Source: Elysia chlorotica
Lineage: Eukaryota > Mollusca > Gastropoda > Plakobranchidae
Direction of reading: 5' to 3'
DNA: 64,000 bases
Assembly (NCBI GenBank): GCA_003991915.1
Contig: RQTK01001000.1
Coordinates: 30,334 to 94,333, forward strand
Position numbers and translations under genes: made by a program. This document shows, in pieces, positions 24,001 through 36,600 of this stretch; the stretch's first letter is position 1, and each line of letters starts with the position of its first letter. The notes beneath the pieces were generated by a model, which saw nothing but the letters and a program-made list of their open reading frames with translations, ran no database searches and was not told where the DNA came from.

Positions 24001-25853
24001 CAGAAGCAGGAGGAGGAGAGAATGAAAATGCAGTGAGTTGGGTTATTAGTATCATTAAGTTTTATTGAATGCATGAGCCTGTCTCAGAGAAGAATTATCC
24101 TTTTTTCCCCCTCTCAACGTGGAATAATTAAGAAGTTTTTATGTATATATACTCAAAACTTTGTGATTTGAACATTTCTTTCTAACAATGTATTGGTTTG
24201 TTAGTTTCTTAAAGTCCATCTTCAGCAATCAGGCCCCAAGACTTACATATATGCCATACATTTTACTGACACCAACCCAACTTCAAGTTAATTTCACCTG
24301 TATGTTTTTTTGTTGTGCTTGTTGCAATCAGCGTGTTATTCGTGGACATTTATTAATCCTTCTTTTGATAACCAACCAGGGTCTTGGTGTCCAACTTCTC
24401 CGAGGAGCAGCTTAACCGCTATGAGATGTTTCGGAGAGCAACATTTCCCAAAGCAGCCATCAAAAGAGTGAGCATAAGTTTGTTTTTGTTTTTTGCATTC
24501 TTTGTTTTTCTTGTTGTTGTTTTTTGCGTATGATCCCTTCCCATAACATTATGTCAGTTGAGCAGAAAAAGAACTGTCTTAAAATTTGAATTAGATTTTT
24601 TTTAATAGGATAGTTGGACTCACTACAAACTTTTTGTCTCATGTGCATATGTCTCTGTGCATGATTGAATTCATAAAATTGCCAAAATTTACTACAGTGG
24701 AATTCAGTTAAGATAAAATATTTGGCCATTTCCAAGAAACAAATTTTTTTTTCTTACTTTAGACTCACTGTTTAATATAAATCTGGGATAAAATAAACTT
24801 TTAAGGCTATCTCCAAGAGGTTTATGTTAAGCGTATTCCACTGTAGTTATTTTGTAGATTTAACATGAAATTTGAAGTATTCAATTTAAAAAAAATGAAA
24901 GTTATAATAAAGTTGTATTCATACGTGAATAATATGGTATTTGAATTGAAACATTCATTCAACGTCTTGCTGTTTTGCTTATGTTAATTAATCATTTTTC
25001 ATGTTGCTTGTGACACCTTTCTTCAATTATTTGGTTTGTCAGTTGATGCAGAACATAACCGGCACCACCATCTCCCAGAATGTTGTCATTGCCATGTCTG
25101 GAATCTCCAAAGTATTTGTTGGGGAGGTAATTGAAACAGGTTTGTCTCATTTAAAGTCTTTCTTTTCTTTTTTTGTTTGTTTGTTGAGAAATCTGCATTG
25201 GTTTGTTCAAGGCATTTATGTAATTTCTAAAATGTCTGTTTTGGAGTACAATGGTTTCCATCTGAGGACTTGCTGCTTAAGAACCCAATCCCTTTTAAAA
25301 CTCTGTATCTATGTGCAACACAATTTTTCGTCTTTGTTTTACCTGTCTAAGAATTTATGACTCGTAGCAATAATATCTGCATAAGAACCTCTTTTAACTT
25401 TAAGATAAAAAATTGGAATAAGCTTTTTAAAAATATTTTTCATAGGAAGTGATTATTCTGGTGCAACCTTTTTTATTTTTTACAAATGTCTCTCATTTTG
25501 TTCAAGAACTTTGTTCAAGACTACTGACTCTTCATATACATTAATATATAAAAAAAGTTTGTCACTGTCAATAATTTTTTTTTTTTTTTAGTATTAACTC
25601 AATGGAGTCACTATGAGTATGATGTTGCTAGCAATACTCATAAAATTGTAATATTTTTAGGGTTTTTCTAAAGGCAAATGTAAGCAATGTGAGTTAATGT
25701 GATATTTTGTGCTTCTTTGTTTCAGCACTGGATGTTATGGAGGAATGGGGGGAGTCTGCCCCCCTCCAACCTCGCCATCTGAGGGAAGCAGTGAGACGTC
25801 TTAAGAACAAGGAAATGATTCCTACCACTAAAAGCAAGAAAGTTTTGTTCTGA
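21050..25853 (+). CDS. TAF11: TAF11, TFIID subunit 11 (histone-fold protein)
   Basis: Coding exons 21050-21206, 23693-24032, 24380-24467, 25043-25139 and 25726-25853 join in phase with GT-AG introns to give 269 residues. The start is the ATG at 21050; frame upstream of it is hydrophobic and does not resemble the family. Residues 1-160 are Ser/Pro/Gln-rich and low in order. From about 166 a conserved C-terminal region starts ([19 protein letters not shown]), continuing through [15 protein letters not shown] and [19 protein letters not shown] to the end [16 protein letters not shown]. This is the TAFII28 histone fold, which in other animals pairs with TAF13 inside TFIID at RNA polymerase II promoters. 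The protein is longer than the human one (211 aa) because of the N-terminal tail. A 5' UTR exon upstream is likely but not found. A duplicate of the last coding stretch follows at 25979. Confidence 0.95.
22188..22499 (-). other. Unrecognised 103-codon open frame inside TAF11 intron 1
   Basis: This minus-strand frame has a mixed, protein-like composition (for example [19 protein letters not shown]) rather than a simple-repeat composition. I cannot match it to a family and see no partner exons. It may be a transposon or retrocopy remnant, or chance. Confidence 0.25.
24695..24843. mobile_element. MITE-like TIR element (149 bp) in TAF11 intron 3
   Basis: Both ends are flanked by TA. The left end CAGTGGAATTCAGTTAAG and the reverse complement of the right end CAGTGGAATACGCTTAAC are near-identical inverted repeats. 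Size and termini match the element at 45959-46108. CAGT ends with TA flanks suggest a pogo/Tc1-mariner-type non-autonomous element (inference). Confidence 0.65.
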
Positions 25854-25978
25854 TTTCTGTTTATGTGTATTTTAATATTTTCTTTAAATTTATGTAAATT
25901 TTAATATGTGTACAGCTTTCATTGTTTGTTTGAAAATTGAATTGATTGTACATGTAAATATTTGTCTCGTTATTGATA

Positions 25979-26130
25979 GGGTCTTAAGAATAAGGATATG
26001 ATTCCTTACACCAAAAGCAAGAGAATTTTGTTTTGATGACTGTTTAACTTAATGTACATTTTAATATTTTGTCGTTGTACAGCTTTTATTGCTTGCTTGA
26101 ATTGATTGGTCTGGAGTGTGTAATATAAAT
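25979..26130 (+). repeat. Second copy of the TAF11 C-terminal coding end
   Basis: From 25981 the sequence repeats the last coding stretch of TAF11 and the start of its 3' UTR (25799-25920). It reads in frame as LKNKDMIPYTKSKRILF then stop, against [17 protein letters not shown] in the gene. It is preceded by TATTGATAG, an acceptor-like AG. Either it is a silent local duplication inside the 3' UTR or an alternative terminal exon. Confidence 0.75.
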
Positions 26131-29100
26131 ATTTTTGTTGTTGTTGATAGCAGCCTAAGTGAATGTGATAGTACATGTATGAGACACATTTTCACTTTTG
26201 AGCGATCATCTCCACTCTTATGTGAGACATTGAAAAAAGAAAAGAATACATTTTCCTCCTGTGCATTTCCACTTTTGTGAAAAATGATATACTTATATCA
26301 AGTATGAGGTACATAGATTTTCTTTTCCCCTATTTGTTTCTATAATATGTAATTCATTCAGGGGTTTCCAGAATATATATATATATATAATATCATATAT
26401 GTATGCTAATTTGTGTGTGGTTCCTGATTTAAATAATATTTTCCCAGCAGAAGAGTGTGGTTTCTCTCAATCAATTCAGAACCAACCCAAACTTTTTTGG
26501 TACAACAGACAACTTAGACTACTTTTAGTGCTATCTGATCATGGTTTTTTATGCCATGAAGAAGTAAACAATAAGTTTATTCACAGATGTACGCATATAC
26601 AATTACTAAGTATTAATGATATGTTGTACTTATATATGCTTATAAATCAATCTTGAAACTTCTTATCTATTGCCAGGTATTAAATATTATTATTTAAAAT
26701 AGTCTCTTGATTTTTGGTGTCTGTGTGTGTGTTGTTTTTTTTAAAACAAGAATTGTACCACTATTGCTCTTGTTGTCCCTGATTGAATACAAGATGTTGG
26801 TTGCTTTTTAATCCAAATGGGGGACATAATCTATTATCTTGTGACCTGTTCATTTTGCAGAATTTGGATATTTGAATATTTTCCACCATTGTCATACAGC
26901 CTTAACGAAATTAGAAAGTGAGAAACAACATGTAGTGGAACTCGCTGCAGATAAACCCTTTTTATAGTGAACTGTGGCTTTATATAAACTTAATGCTTAG
27001 GGACAATACAAGAAAAACAGAATAGTTGAACTTAGTTGGTTGAAATATTTGTCTATTTTATTTTTAGGTTAGTGAACTTCAATACATGTAATAAAATGCT
27101 CATGAGTGCAACTTCATCACAGACTTACTATTTCTAGTTTTAACAACTCACGATAAGGTGATATCACAATTAGTAGTAGTACAGCATCTACAATAGTTGC
27201 TCTTATTTGAACTCAGTGGGAGAGTCGTGAGAATTCATTTTGGGTAATAAAACATACACAAATGCTTAGTATATTGCTATATGATTATGATACAGCATTG
27301 ATTGGATTATGCGCAAAAATAGTTTGAAAAATAAATAATAAGCCTTGTACATCTCGTTAACTTCCATCCATGCTTTTCCTAATTAAACCATTTCATGACT
27401 AGAAAACGTACTGGAGTTAAACAAATTTGAACAGGTGTTTCTTTTGAATTGGACAGAACTTGGACAGTTCTTGCACATTAAAAATCTCATTTTTGACTTG
27501 CTGTGTAAATATCGCATTTCTGATGAGAAGAATTAACAAGTTATCTGCGATCTAACACTTATTTCAGACAGACACATAGACAAATCACCTGAACAGTGCA
27601 TTTTTATGATCATGGTTTTAAGATGCATGATTAACCTTTTCACATTACATGATTTCAGACCTATTCCTCGTGTGCAGGGAATTAAAAAAATAAAAGGTAA
27701 ACGCTTTGAATTTTATTATTTCAAAGTGGAAGATATGCAAATAAATACAAAGAGGTGCTATCACAAAAGCATATCAATGCGCATAGCAAGTCGTCACCTC
27801 AGTCGTATAATGCCCACTTCTAAAATACTAAAGATCTAGAAAATTTTAGAAATGAACAGGACATACAACTAAGATGATGAAGTGTGAGGCGTGATGCAGA
27901 AAATAAGAATGCTACTTAGCACTAAATGATATATAACTGTAATAATATAAGTTTTAAAGGTCATTAGAAAAAATGATTTGAAAATCTAATTAGCTACCAG
28001 TATTTGAAAAAACACTGTCACAGAAGTAATTATGACCAAAGTTAATTTTAAAAGTTGACGGTAACACAGATAAAATAAATCAGATAAGCTTGAAAATTGC
28101 ATATATACACTTATTCATTTCTAATATACATACTTTACATACACATGCTAAATAAATTAATTAAACTTCAATAATAAACCAATGCAGATGTGCAGATGGT
28201 TTAATTAGTAAAGCGCTCGCCTCCCAAGTGTCAGCACATGTATAATGTGACCAGCTGACTCCTCGCTCTTTTTTCCTGTGGCAGCCCCTTAAATTGATGT
28301 TAGTCTTGTGACTTGCGCCTGATTCACCCTCGTTGCTTCATAATATTCATATTTGAATTAACTTAATAAAATAATTGCACAATGTTTCATAGTTTTATTG
28401 GTGAGGGGAGAAAAGAAAGGTCCACGTCTTATCAGAAATAAGAATAAGATTATAGGGCTTGGCTTGAGAGAAACAGATCAGGAGAAATCAAGCTCAATGA
28501 ATGCAAAAAACAGTTATATGAATCAATGTTTGTTTAAATGCCACCACCAAAATCATATGTGTAGACATCAAAGTTCTCTGAAAGACAAAAATTTGCAAGC
28601 TAAGGCACTTAGCCTCTGAAATGACATGATAGGTTGTGACAAGTGCTGCATATTTTGAGACACTAATGCTGTTCTTGATCATAATTGAATTAACACTTTA
28701 AATGACACTTTGAAAAAAAAATTTGGTGAAAAACTTATAATGTATCTACAATCAAGTATGTTCAAGTCATGTAAAAAAAACCTAGAAATTATATCTGCTT
28801 GTTTTTAAACTATAATCAGAGTGAGACAGCTCTTTTAAACAAAATCTCCATGCATTCAATTTTCAAAAGGAATTGTCAAATGAATATATTTTAAAATATT
28901 AAAACTACATGTATAATTTGCAATCACTTGAAATTATAGAATAAAACTGACAATTCAATGATAAAAAACACAATATCAATGGTATCTTATTTTTTAACAG
29001 ACTTTACTTCTACTTGTTTTATTCAAATCCAGCCACAACCACATTAGTCATAGCATTGGGGGAGAAAGAAAAGCATGTATTTTTCAAATAATATTACCCT

Positions 29101-30440
29101 TTCTAATATTTTCTATGTGACTTAAAAATTCTGATTTTTCATCATTTTGAAATACAAAACCATGCTTTCCAGCTGATCAAAAACTCAGGGTAACTTGAAA
29201 CGAGTAAACTATTTATAGACATTTGTTTATGCTGCCCTATATGAGTACTGAGGCTACTTAGAATTGTATCCATTATATTATTTTGTGACCAAGGAAATGA
29301 TACATATGCCCTACAACTCTAGTCACTCCTCCAACACCAAGCATTCAAACCGTGGTAGCTTTATCTTGCATTTGTTATCTATGAATATGCATAAAACAAG
29401 CTTGACAAGAGATAAAACAATTTTTCTTTCTTTCTTCTTTTTCCCTCGCTCCGAGTTTAATGTCTCCTAGCTTCCCCTGGGGGTATATATGCAAATATAA
29501 ATACTTTCAGTTCAAAATACCTTTGTAATATCAGAATTTTAAAAAAGGCATTGAACTTCAAGCCAAGCATACAAAAAATATTTATGGGATAAATGGGAGT
29601 ATACAATTAAACACAAACTTGAATTATCCAAAAAGACATAATACAAAAATGACAATTCATAAAAAGGCCAGTATACCATTTTTTTCTCAAAATAACTGCC
29701 ATTTATAGCTTCCTCTAAGACTAAGAGGCACACACAAAAAATGTTCTCTTTGTTGGTTAATCTAATTCTACCAACAACTGCTCATCAACGTAAAAAAAGG
29801 TCATTAAAAATGACAAACTCACAAAGCAATCCCTACTATATCTATATTCTATTTGCCATTTAAAAAACACTGATAGGTCCAGATACATTGTACTAGTTCA
29901 AACATAAAATATGACTAGATTTTAAATCAATCAAGTATAAAACAAACAAAAACCAACACAAGCTTACTCTCGAATAGGTGGACTCCCAAGCTGACACATT
30001 TTATTGAGTAGGAGAACATAATATGTCTCCTTCAATCATAAACATTGTAATTTAAGCATCTAAAATATGAGACATGCAACCCCTAACAAAAAATTTAAAA
30101 AGAACTCAGTAGTCATCCTTCTTTTTAAAAGATAGATTTGCAACAAGAAAGATTCAATCATAATAGACTTACAATGTACTTTCAACAACTTTGATACAAC
30201 TTTTGCAACAAGAAAAATTAGTTTTACAGTAGACTTACTGAGCTTCAGACAGGAGATTTGGTAGTATTTTACTTTCACACATCTGAGAGCAATGACACTG
30301 TTAGATTGATTGGGCTAAATGTCCTAATTAATCATTGGCATAGTGTAAAGGCCAATGAAATGGGCGGAAAAGAAGGACAAATTACTTTCTCGTGTTACTG
30401 TGAATGATTATCAAACTTTGGTTTTAATTTTTTTTTCGAG
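26131..30440. other. TAF11-kelch intergenic region (convergent 3' ends)
   Basis: AT-rich DNA without a supportable exon. It holds the TAF11 3' UTR at its left. At about 27670-27800 there is a dispersed repeat whose relative lies in an ASZ1 intron at about 59865-59990; both contain AAAGGTAAA, a TTGAA-rich core and CACAAAAGCATATCAATGC-like sequence. The 77-codon frame at 27606-27839 lies over that repeat and is not a gene call. Confidence 0.5.
28185..28300 (+). mobile_element. SINE fragment, internally deleted
   Basis: The A-box region (TGGTTTAATTAGTAAAGCG) is present, followed directly by TATAATGTGACCAGCTGA of the middle block. The B box and part of the middle are deleted. Confidence 0.5.
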
Positions 30441-30448
30441 TTTTAAAA

Positions 30449-30463
30449 TATCTTTATTTATTT
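30449..30463 (-). terminator. Candidate poly(A) signals for the kelch gene
   Basis: TTTATTTATTTG on the plus strand gives overlapping AATAAA hexamers on the minus strand, about 180 bp past the stop codon. This is a plausible cleavage region; no transcript evidence is available. Confidence 0.45.
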
Positions 30464-30634
30464 GTGTCTTTTCTAGTATTTAAAAATTACAACACACAGG
30501 CACCAGCAAAGAGAATAACAGTCTGTTGTGTCTCATATCTCAAAACAAATAATAACTTAAACTCCATGCTTTTCCCAAGTTTTCTACACATATAATATTT
30601 GATGTAAAAACAAGTGGCTAGTGTGAAGCTGTCC

Positions 30635-33600
30635 CTACAAGTTCCGCATGTGGCCGCTGTTTCCGCCAGTGGTTGGGGCCGTTGCTACGGCTCCCCCATT
30701 GTTATTCGGGGGCACAGCCCCCCCTCGCTGCTGACTGAGCAAAACTCGGACACACCCGTAGGAATACATCCTCACAGGCATGTTGCCTGCGGTGTCCCAG
30801 GAGTTTGTCTTGGGGTCATAGATTTCAATTGCATCGGAGTAGAGGTTATCCTTAGCGCCCCTGCGGCGTCCACCGAAAGCGAATAATTTCTGATCCAGAA
30901 CGGCCAAGCTGACGAAATCCCTCGGCAAGTTCATATCTGGCAGGAGCTCCCACTCATCTTGAGCCGGGATGTAGCGGAAGAAACCTTCAAGGCCGACGAC
31001 GTAGATAGCACTGTCCAGAACACACGCGCTCAGACACATGTCCTGTACGGGCAAGGATTTGTGCAGGACGGTACAGCAGAAGGTTCCCGTGTCGAAGCAT
31101 TGAACTGTGTTTGTCACAATCTCCTCACTGTTCTTCCCGCCCAGCAGGTAGATGAATTTCCCAAATGCCACAAATCCCATGTTCTCCACCGCAATTGTTA
31201 GGGTGCCAGCCTCTTCCCACTTGTTTGATTTCCTATCCCACTTTTCAATGGAGTCAAGGACTGTAACCTCGTCAAATCCCCCGAGCACATAGATGGCGTG
31301 ATCGACAACAGCCATGGCGTGCCTCCGCCTTGCGACCAGCATGTGAGCCCCTCGAAGCCAGGTGTCGAAGGTCGGGTCATATTTCCAAAACTCGGAACTT
31401 CTGAGACCGCCAGACACAAAAATCTCGTCACCGACGGCGCAGGCAGCAAACTCGTTGCGTTTCTTGAAAGGGAGCTCCCGCAGTCTGGAGAACTCCTGTA
31501 GGTCTGATCGGTAACATTCTACATCGTTGCTGAGACCGTCCAGGAGGCGGCCACCCAACAGAATGGCACATTCGTAGAACGGATATGTGTACCGCGGAGT
31601 CACCTGAAAGTTCATAAAGACAAACAAAATAGTTATTTAGACAGAGTTCAGTTGAGTTAGTTGCTTTGCATCCATATCAGCACTACATAGGTTTTATTGT
31701 GGACAGCTCCCAAGACAAGTATCAGACAGTTTTACGTGCTGTCATACAGAGACAGTGTATGGATATTTTAAATGGACCATAATGTCCAAAATGTCACAAT
31801 AATACCTAACTATATGTCACATTCTGTATCCATGTCTCTGCAAGCCCCAACTTATCAAATAGTCAATATTGTTAATTTCAAATCAGGAATAGATAAAATT
31901 TCAAACAAAAGTTCTCATTGTATGTATTAGTATTATAATTTGAAATTTGAAAGAAAAAATAGGGTTAAGAAAGAAAAGTGGAGAGATAAAAGCACAAAAA
32001 AACATTTTAACAGAAAAAGAAAAAATTAGCAGGTAATTTATGCAATTTAGGAAACTGCAAAAGCAACAAATCAGAGATAAGGCTTCTAAAAACTTAAAGC
32101 TGTGGATGTTTGTACTTTGCCACAGCTGAAAAAAGTCTATTAAACATGAATTAAAGAAGTCTGTTATGCTAACAAGCAGTTGTTGTGTTGCTCTACTTTT
32201 AAAACCATGAAGTATGTCAATGTCTCATTGTATCTAACTCCGACGGATTGTATTGCTCAAAATTATTTTCGACTATTAGTATCAATAAAATCTCGGATTT
32301 CATTAAATAGGCTTCCTTCTTTTTTCAGCTTTGCTTCACAGATTGGTATGATATAAGATATGACAAGATAAGACAAGAGGAAATTTAAATGTTTGGATCT
32401 GACGACATTATCTTGAAAAATAAATTCATCATACAAAATTAAATCATGTAATTGTATAAGCGTTACAGATCCTGTATTTTATTAAACCTCAGACAACTTT
32501 TTAGAAACTGGTCCTGTAAACCAAAACAGTTCAGTTTACCTTATAAGAAGGCAGGATGTAACTGCGAAAGGGCACTGTATCATGTATGGTAGAGACAGGA
32601 CAGTTTACTCCGTAAGAAGGCAGCATGTATCTGCGAAAGGGTACTGTGTGATAGAGAGAGGACATTACCTCTATGATGTTTACACATTTATTTATGTATG
32701 TTTATTTCATGTACATGATTGCTTTTGATGTACTGCCCATTGAGCAGAATTTAATTTTTTGAAATGCGCAATATAAATGCAATAAATTATTATTATTATT
32801 ATTACTTCATAAAAAGGCAGCATGTATCTGCGTAAGGGTACTGTGTGGTAGAGAGAAGACAGTTTACCTTATAAGAAGGCAGCATGTATCTGCAAGAGGG
32901 CATCGTGAGGTAAAGAGAAGACAGTTTACCCGATAAGAAGGCAGCATGTATCTGCAAGAGGGCATCGTGAGGTAAAGAGAAGACAGTTTACCTGCAAGAA
33001 GGCATCGTGTGGTAAAGAGAAGATAGTTTACCTGATAAGAAGGCAGCATGTAAACATTTTAACAGAAAAAGAAAAAATTAGCAGGTAATTTATGCAATTT
33101 AGGAAACTGCAAAAGCAACAAATCAGAGATAAGGCTTCTAAAAACTTAAAGCTGTGGATGTTTGTACTTTGCCACAGCTGAAAAAAGTCTATTAAACATG
33201 AATTAAAGAAGTCTGTTATGCTAACAAGCAGTTGTTGTGTTGCTCTACTTTTAAAACCATGAAGTATGTCAATGTCTCATTGTATCTAACTCCGACGGAT
33301 TGTATTGCTCAAAATTATTTTCGACTATTAGTATCAATAAAATCTCGGATTTCATTAAATAGGCTTCCTTCTTTTTTCAGCTTTGCTTCACAGATTGGTA
33401 TGATATAAGATATGACAAGATAAGACAAGAGGAAATTTAAATGTTTGGATCTGACACATTATCTTGAAAAATAAATTCAGCATACAAAATTAAATGATGT
33501 AATTGTATAAGCGTTCCAGATCCTGTATATTATTAAACCTCAGACAACTTTTTAGAAACTGGTCCTGTAAACCAAAACAGTTCAGTTTACCTTATAAGAA

Positions 33601-36600
33601 GGCAGGATGTAACTGCGAAAGGGCACTGTATCATGTATGGTAGAGACAGGACAGTTTACTCCGTAAGAAGGCAGCATGTATCTGCGAAGACAGTTTACCT
33701 GATAAGAAGGCAGCATGTATCTGCAAGAGGGCATCGTGAGGTAAAGAGAAGACAGTGATAAAAAGAGCATGTACTAAAGTGGTACAGAGAAGACAGTTTA
33801 CCTGATAAGAAGGCAGCATGTGCCTGCGAGAAGGCACTGTGTGGTAGAGGACGGCCTCGTCCAGTAGCTCCCGGCCCCTCTGGTCATCATTCAGATGTCC
33901 AGCTTTGATGACTGTGTCCACCAGGTAGCACTGGCTGATGTGGGGGAACTTGATGCAGGACAGGACCTTGTAGCGGAAAGATTTGCGGTGTTCCATGTCA
34001 CTGTCGAGCCACTTCACAGCGGCTTCATACACCTGGTAGAATAAAAGTCCTGCAGTAATCTAAATATAAAAATGATGTTTTTGACACTTCATACACATGA
34101 TAATGTAATTATATAGGTCTTGCAGTTATTAAAATGTTGACATATTGTTGACCGTAATCGTACGTCAGGGGTAATTTTTTACCTCAGGGATCAGTTATTC
34201 TCTGTTTTACTATACTTGTAGTTGGAATTTATTTTTGAAACTTCATGTATTCCTCAGTCATTAATTCCTCCATATGATTCTATCTGACTTGCAGCAAAAG
34301 GCTGTATACCATATTGTCCATCACTTTCTAAACATATATTTTTTGACAAGCATGGGTCGTTTTCAACCCCTAATCTTCAAAGAAGTAAAAATACTGAATA
34401 TTCCTGTATGTTATTATCATTAGAAAATTTTCTTTCAAGTCCTTGTGAAGGTGGCAACAAACTGGAAACAAGGACCACCAAAGCTTGGTTCATGAGATCA
34501 GTGGTAATAAAATCATGCTAGAAGTCTGAAGTCAATGGAGTCAAACACCCCTCAACATATGGATGCGCATATATTGGTTTTTCCTCTCTGCCCAACATGG
34601 GATCGAAATGTATCCCACAGATGTACGAGTAGGAATGTGTTATTTTTTTTCCCTGCATGGCACATGTGATTGAAATGTACCCCCAACATACGGTTCAGTT
34701 GGGAAAACATGATATATGATTAGGGTTATTATGGAACTCCAACCAAAGTATCAAGCATGAAGCTATACAGAATATACACAAAAATGCTTTAGGTAGTCAA
34801 AGGTGTAACTTAGAAGTGGACAAATTATTTAAATGTTGACAGTATTTCCAAACTCTTCCTACACCTGATAAAGTAAAAGTCTTACAGTTATTTTAAAAGA
34901 TGTAACAATGTTTCCAATACTTATAGTTATACACCTGAAGGAACAAAGATTACTAATATGTTGACCCAATGTTTCCGATACTTCATACACTTGATGGAGT
35001 AAACACAACAAAACAGTTATGTCTTTTGGCCCACCGAAACAAAAGGCTTAGCAGCCGATCATAAAACTGAATACGGTTTCAGGTAGCAGAACTGGGACAT
35101 GGTTGCCGTGATCACTGAACTGCCTCGTATGAGACAACAGTCCTGATACCTTGAACTGTCCCTGCAACATTAGTCTTGGGGCCGATGGTTGTACGATATC
35201 CTTGGATTTTCTCTCCAACAACAAACATTTTTTTTAAAGGCAGAGAAATAAAAGCTGTACCTCTTCTTCTGTGTTGCAGTTCAGTCGTCTGTCCTTAAGC
35301 AAATCAATGACAGAGTCCTCGGACAATTTGACAAAGTCCTCGTCGTGTTTCACTGTGTCAAAGTGGATGCAGGCGTACTGTAGGGCGAAGTCATACATGG
35401 CGTTGTGGCCGTGCGCTTCTGCTAGTGTCATGGCCGCCAGACAGGTGGATTCATTCATCGACTTCTCCAGGTACTTAACGCAGAGCTCCACCAGCTGGAA
35501 AATCTGTAAACATTAGACCAAAGTAATTATTCATACAAATTAAATATCCTCACTGGCTTTCATAATGGCATATCTTACAGAAAAAAGTAAGAAATGCCAT
35601 TCTACTAGCTCATATAATAACATGGAAAGAGATATTTGATCTGAACAAAAGTCTCCTCCTTTTATCTGGCGCAAATTGTAAAGTGTTAGTCTGCCTATCA
35701 GGAAGTCATTGGTTCAAAACCCATGATTTGTAAAAAATGTATTTGTCTGATTCCATCCCCTACTGGTTGAGTCAGTATCAGTATGATGTGACCAGCTTTC
35801 ACATAAGTCCAGGACTCCCTGCACTGTTTCAAGTGTGGCAGCTTGTAAAATTGTCAGACATTTTTCTTGGGATCAGTCCACAATATAGCCTACATAGTGC
35901 TAATGTTGGACACTAAGCAATAAACCAACAAACCCTTTGACTGCCCTAACCAAAAAAACTTGCATTAATAGTTGTGAAGAACAAGAAAGTAAGGGGAAAG
36001 GGCTGAGTACAAGAGGTTCAGATATTGAACACCATGTACATCCAATGATCAGCTAATGCAGAAAACAAGCAGATTTAATGCCTTTTTAAAAGTGAAGTGT
36101 AAAGCAAGACAAGCAAAGACTTGATAACCAACCTGAAAGAGTTGGGCCTGGACAAAAAGCTCATGCACAATGGATGCCGTCATTTCAACGTTGCCTGTGT
36201 AGATAAAATGTATGACTAGTCCAAAAATAACAGGATCTATTTGTTTCATCTCAATGTCTCGCTTGCGGCTTTCTTCCATACCAGAGGCAAACATGGACTT
36301 GAAGTAAGGAGAGCCACCAGCAAGGATCACCTATGGAAAAAATATAACAAATTAGAGCGCTGCACAAAACAATGAAAAATGACTTGAGTTTGAAAATTTT
36401 ATTTTCAGAGAAGCATCAAAGCCTTCAGAATATGGACAAAGCAAACTCATATGAAATTTTGAAAAACTTAACCTTAAAACTTTTTATTTTTTGTATCCTG
36501 TTGAATTTGATGCTTTATATAATTTTCTGTTACTTTCTTTTTTTTGAAGGTTTACCCCATCCCCTGTGTTGCTTTGTTAATTATCATCAATTAATTATTA

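Larger units (their letters stand above)
32540..33801. repeat. Tandem array of an exon 3' end with its splice donor
   Basis: About eleven imperfect copies, mostly 60-65 bp apart, repeat the minus-strand motif that ends the fourth kelch exon: CACATGCTGCCTTCTTATCA, then G and GTAAACTG. Copies lie at about 32548, 32614, 32812, 32873, 32934, 32995 (partial), 33035, 33594, 33664, 33702 and 33764 (partial). The true exon end is at 33802. Several copies keep both the LPSYQ coding frame and the GTAA donor. A LINE tail (32669-32806) and the 638-bp duplication interrupt the array. Confidence 0.85.

Noticed and set aside
30310-30400. CCAAT and GGGCGG words resembling a promoter
   Set aside because: The site is past the 3' end of the kelch gene and no coding exon follows on the plus strand; isolated short words are weak evidence.
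31198-31501. Frames antisense or out of frame to the kelch last exon
   Set aside because: Shadows of the GC-richer kelch coding exon; the Kelch repeats are read only in the minus-strand 330-codon frame.
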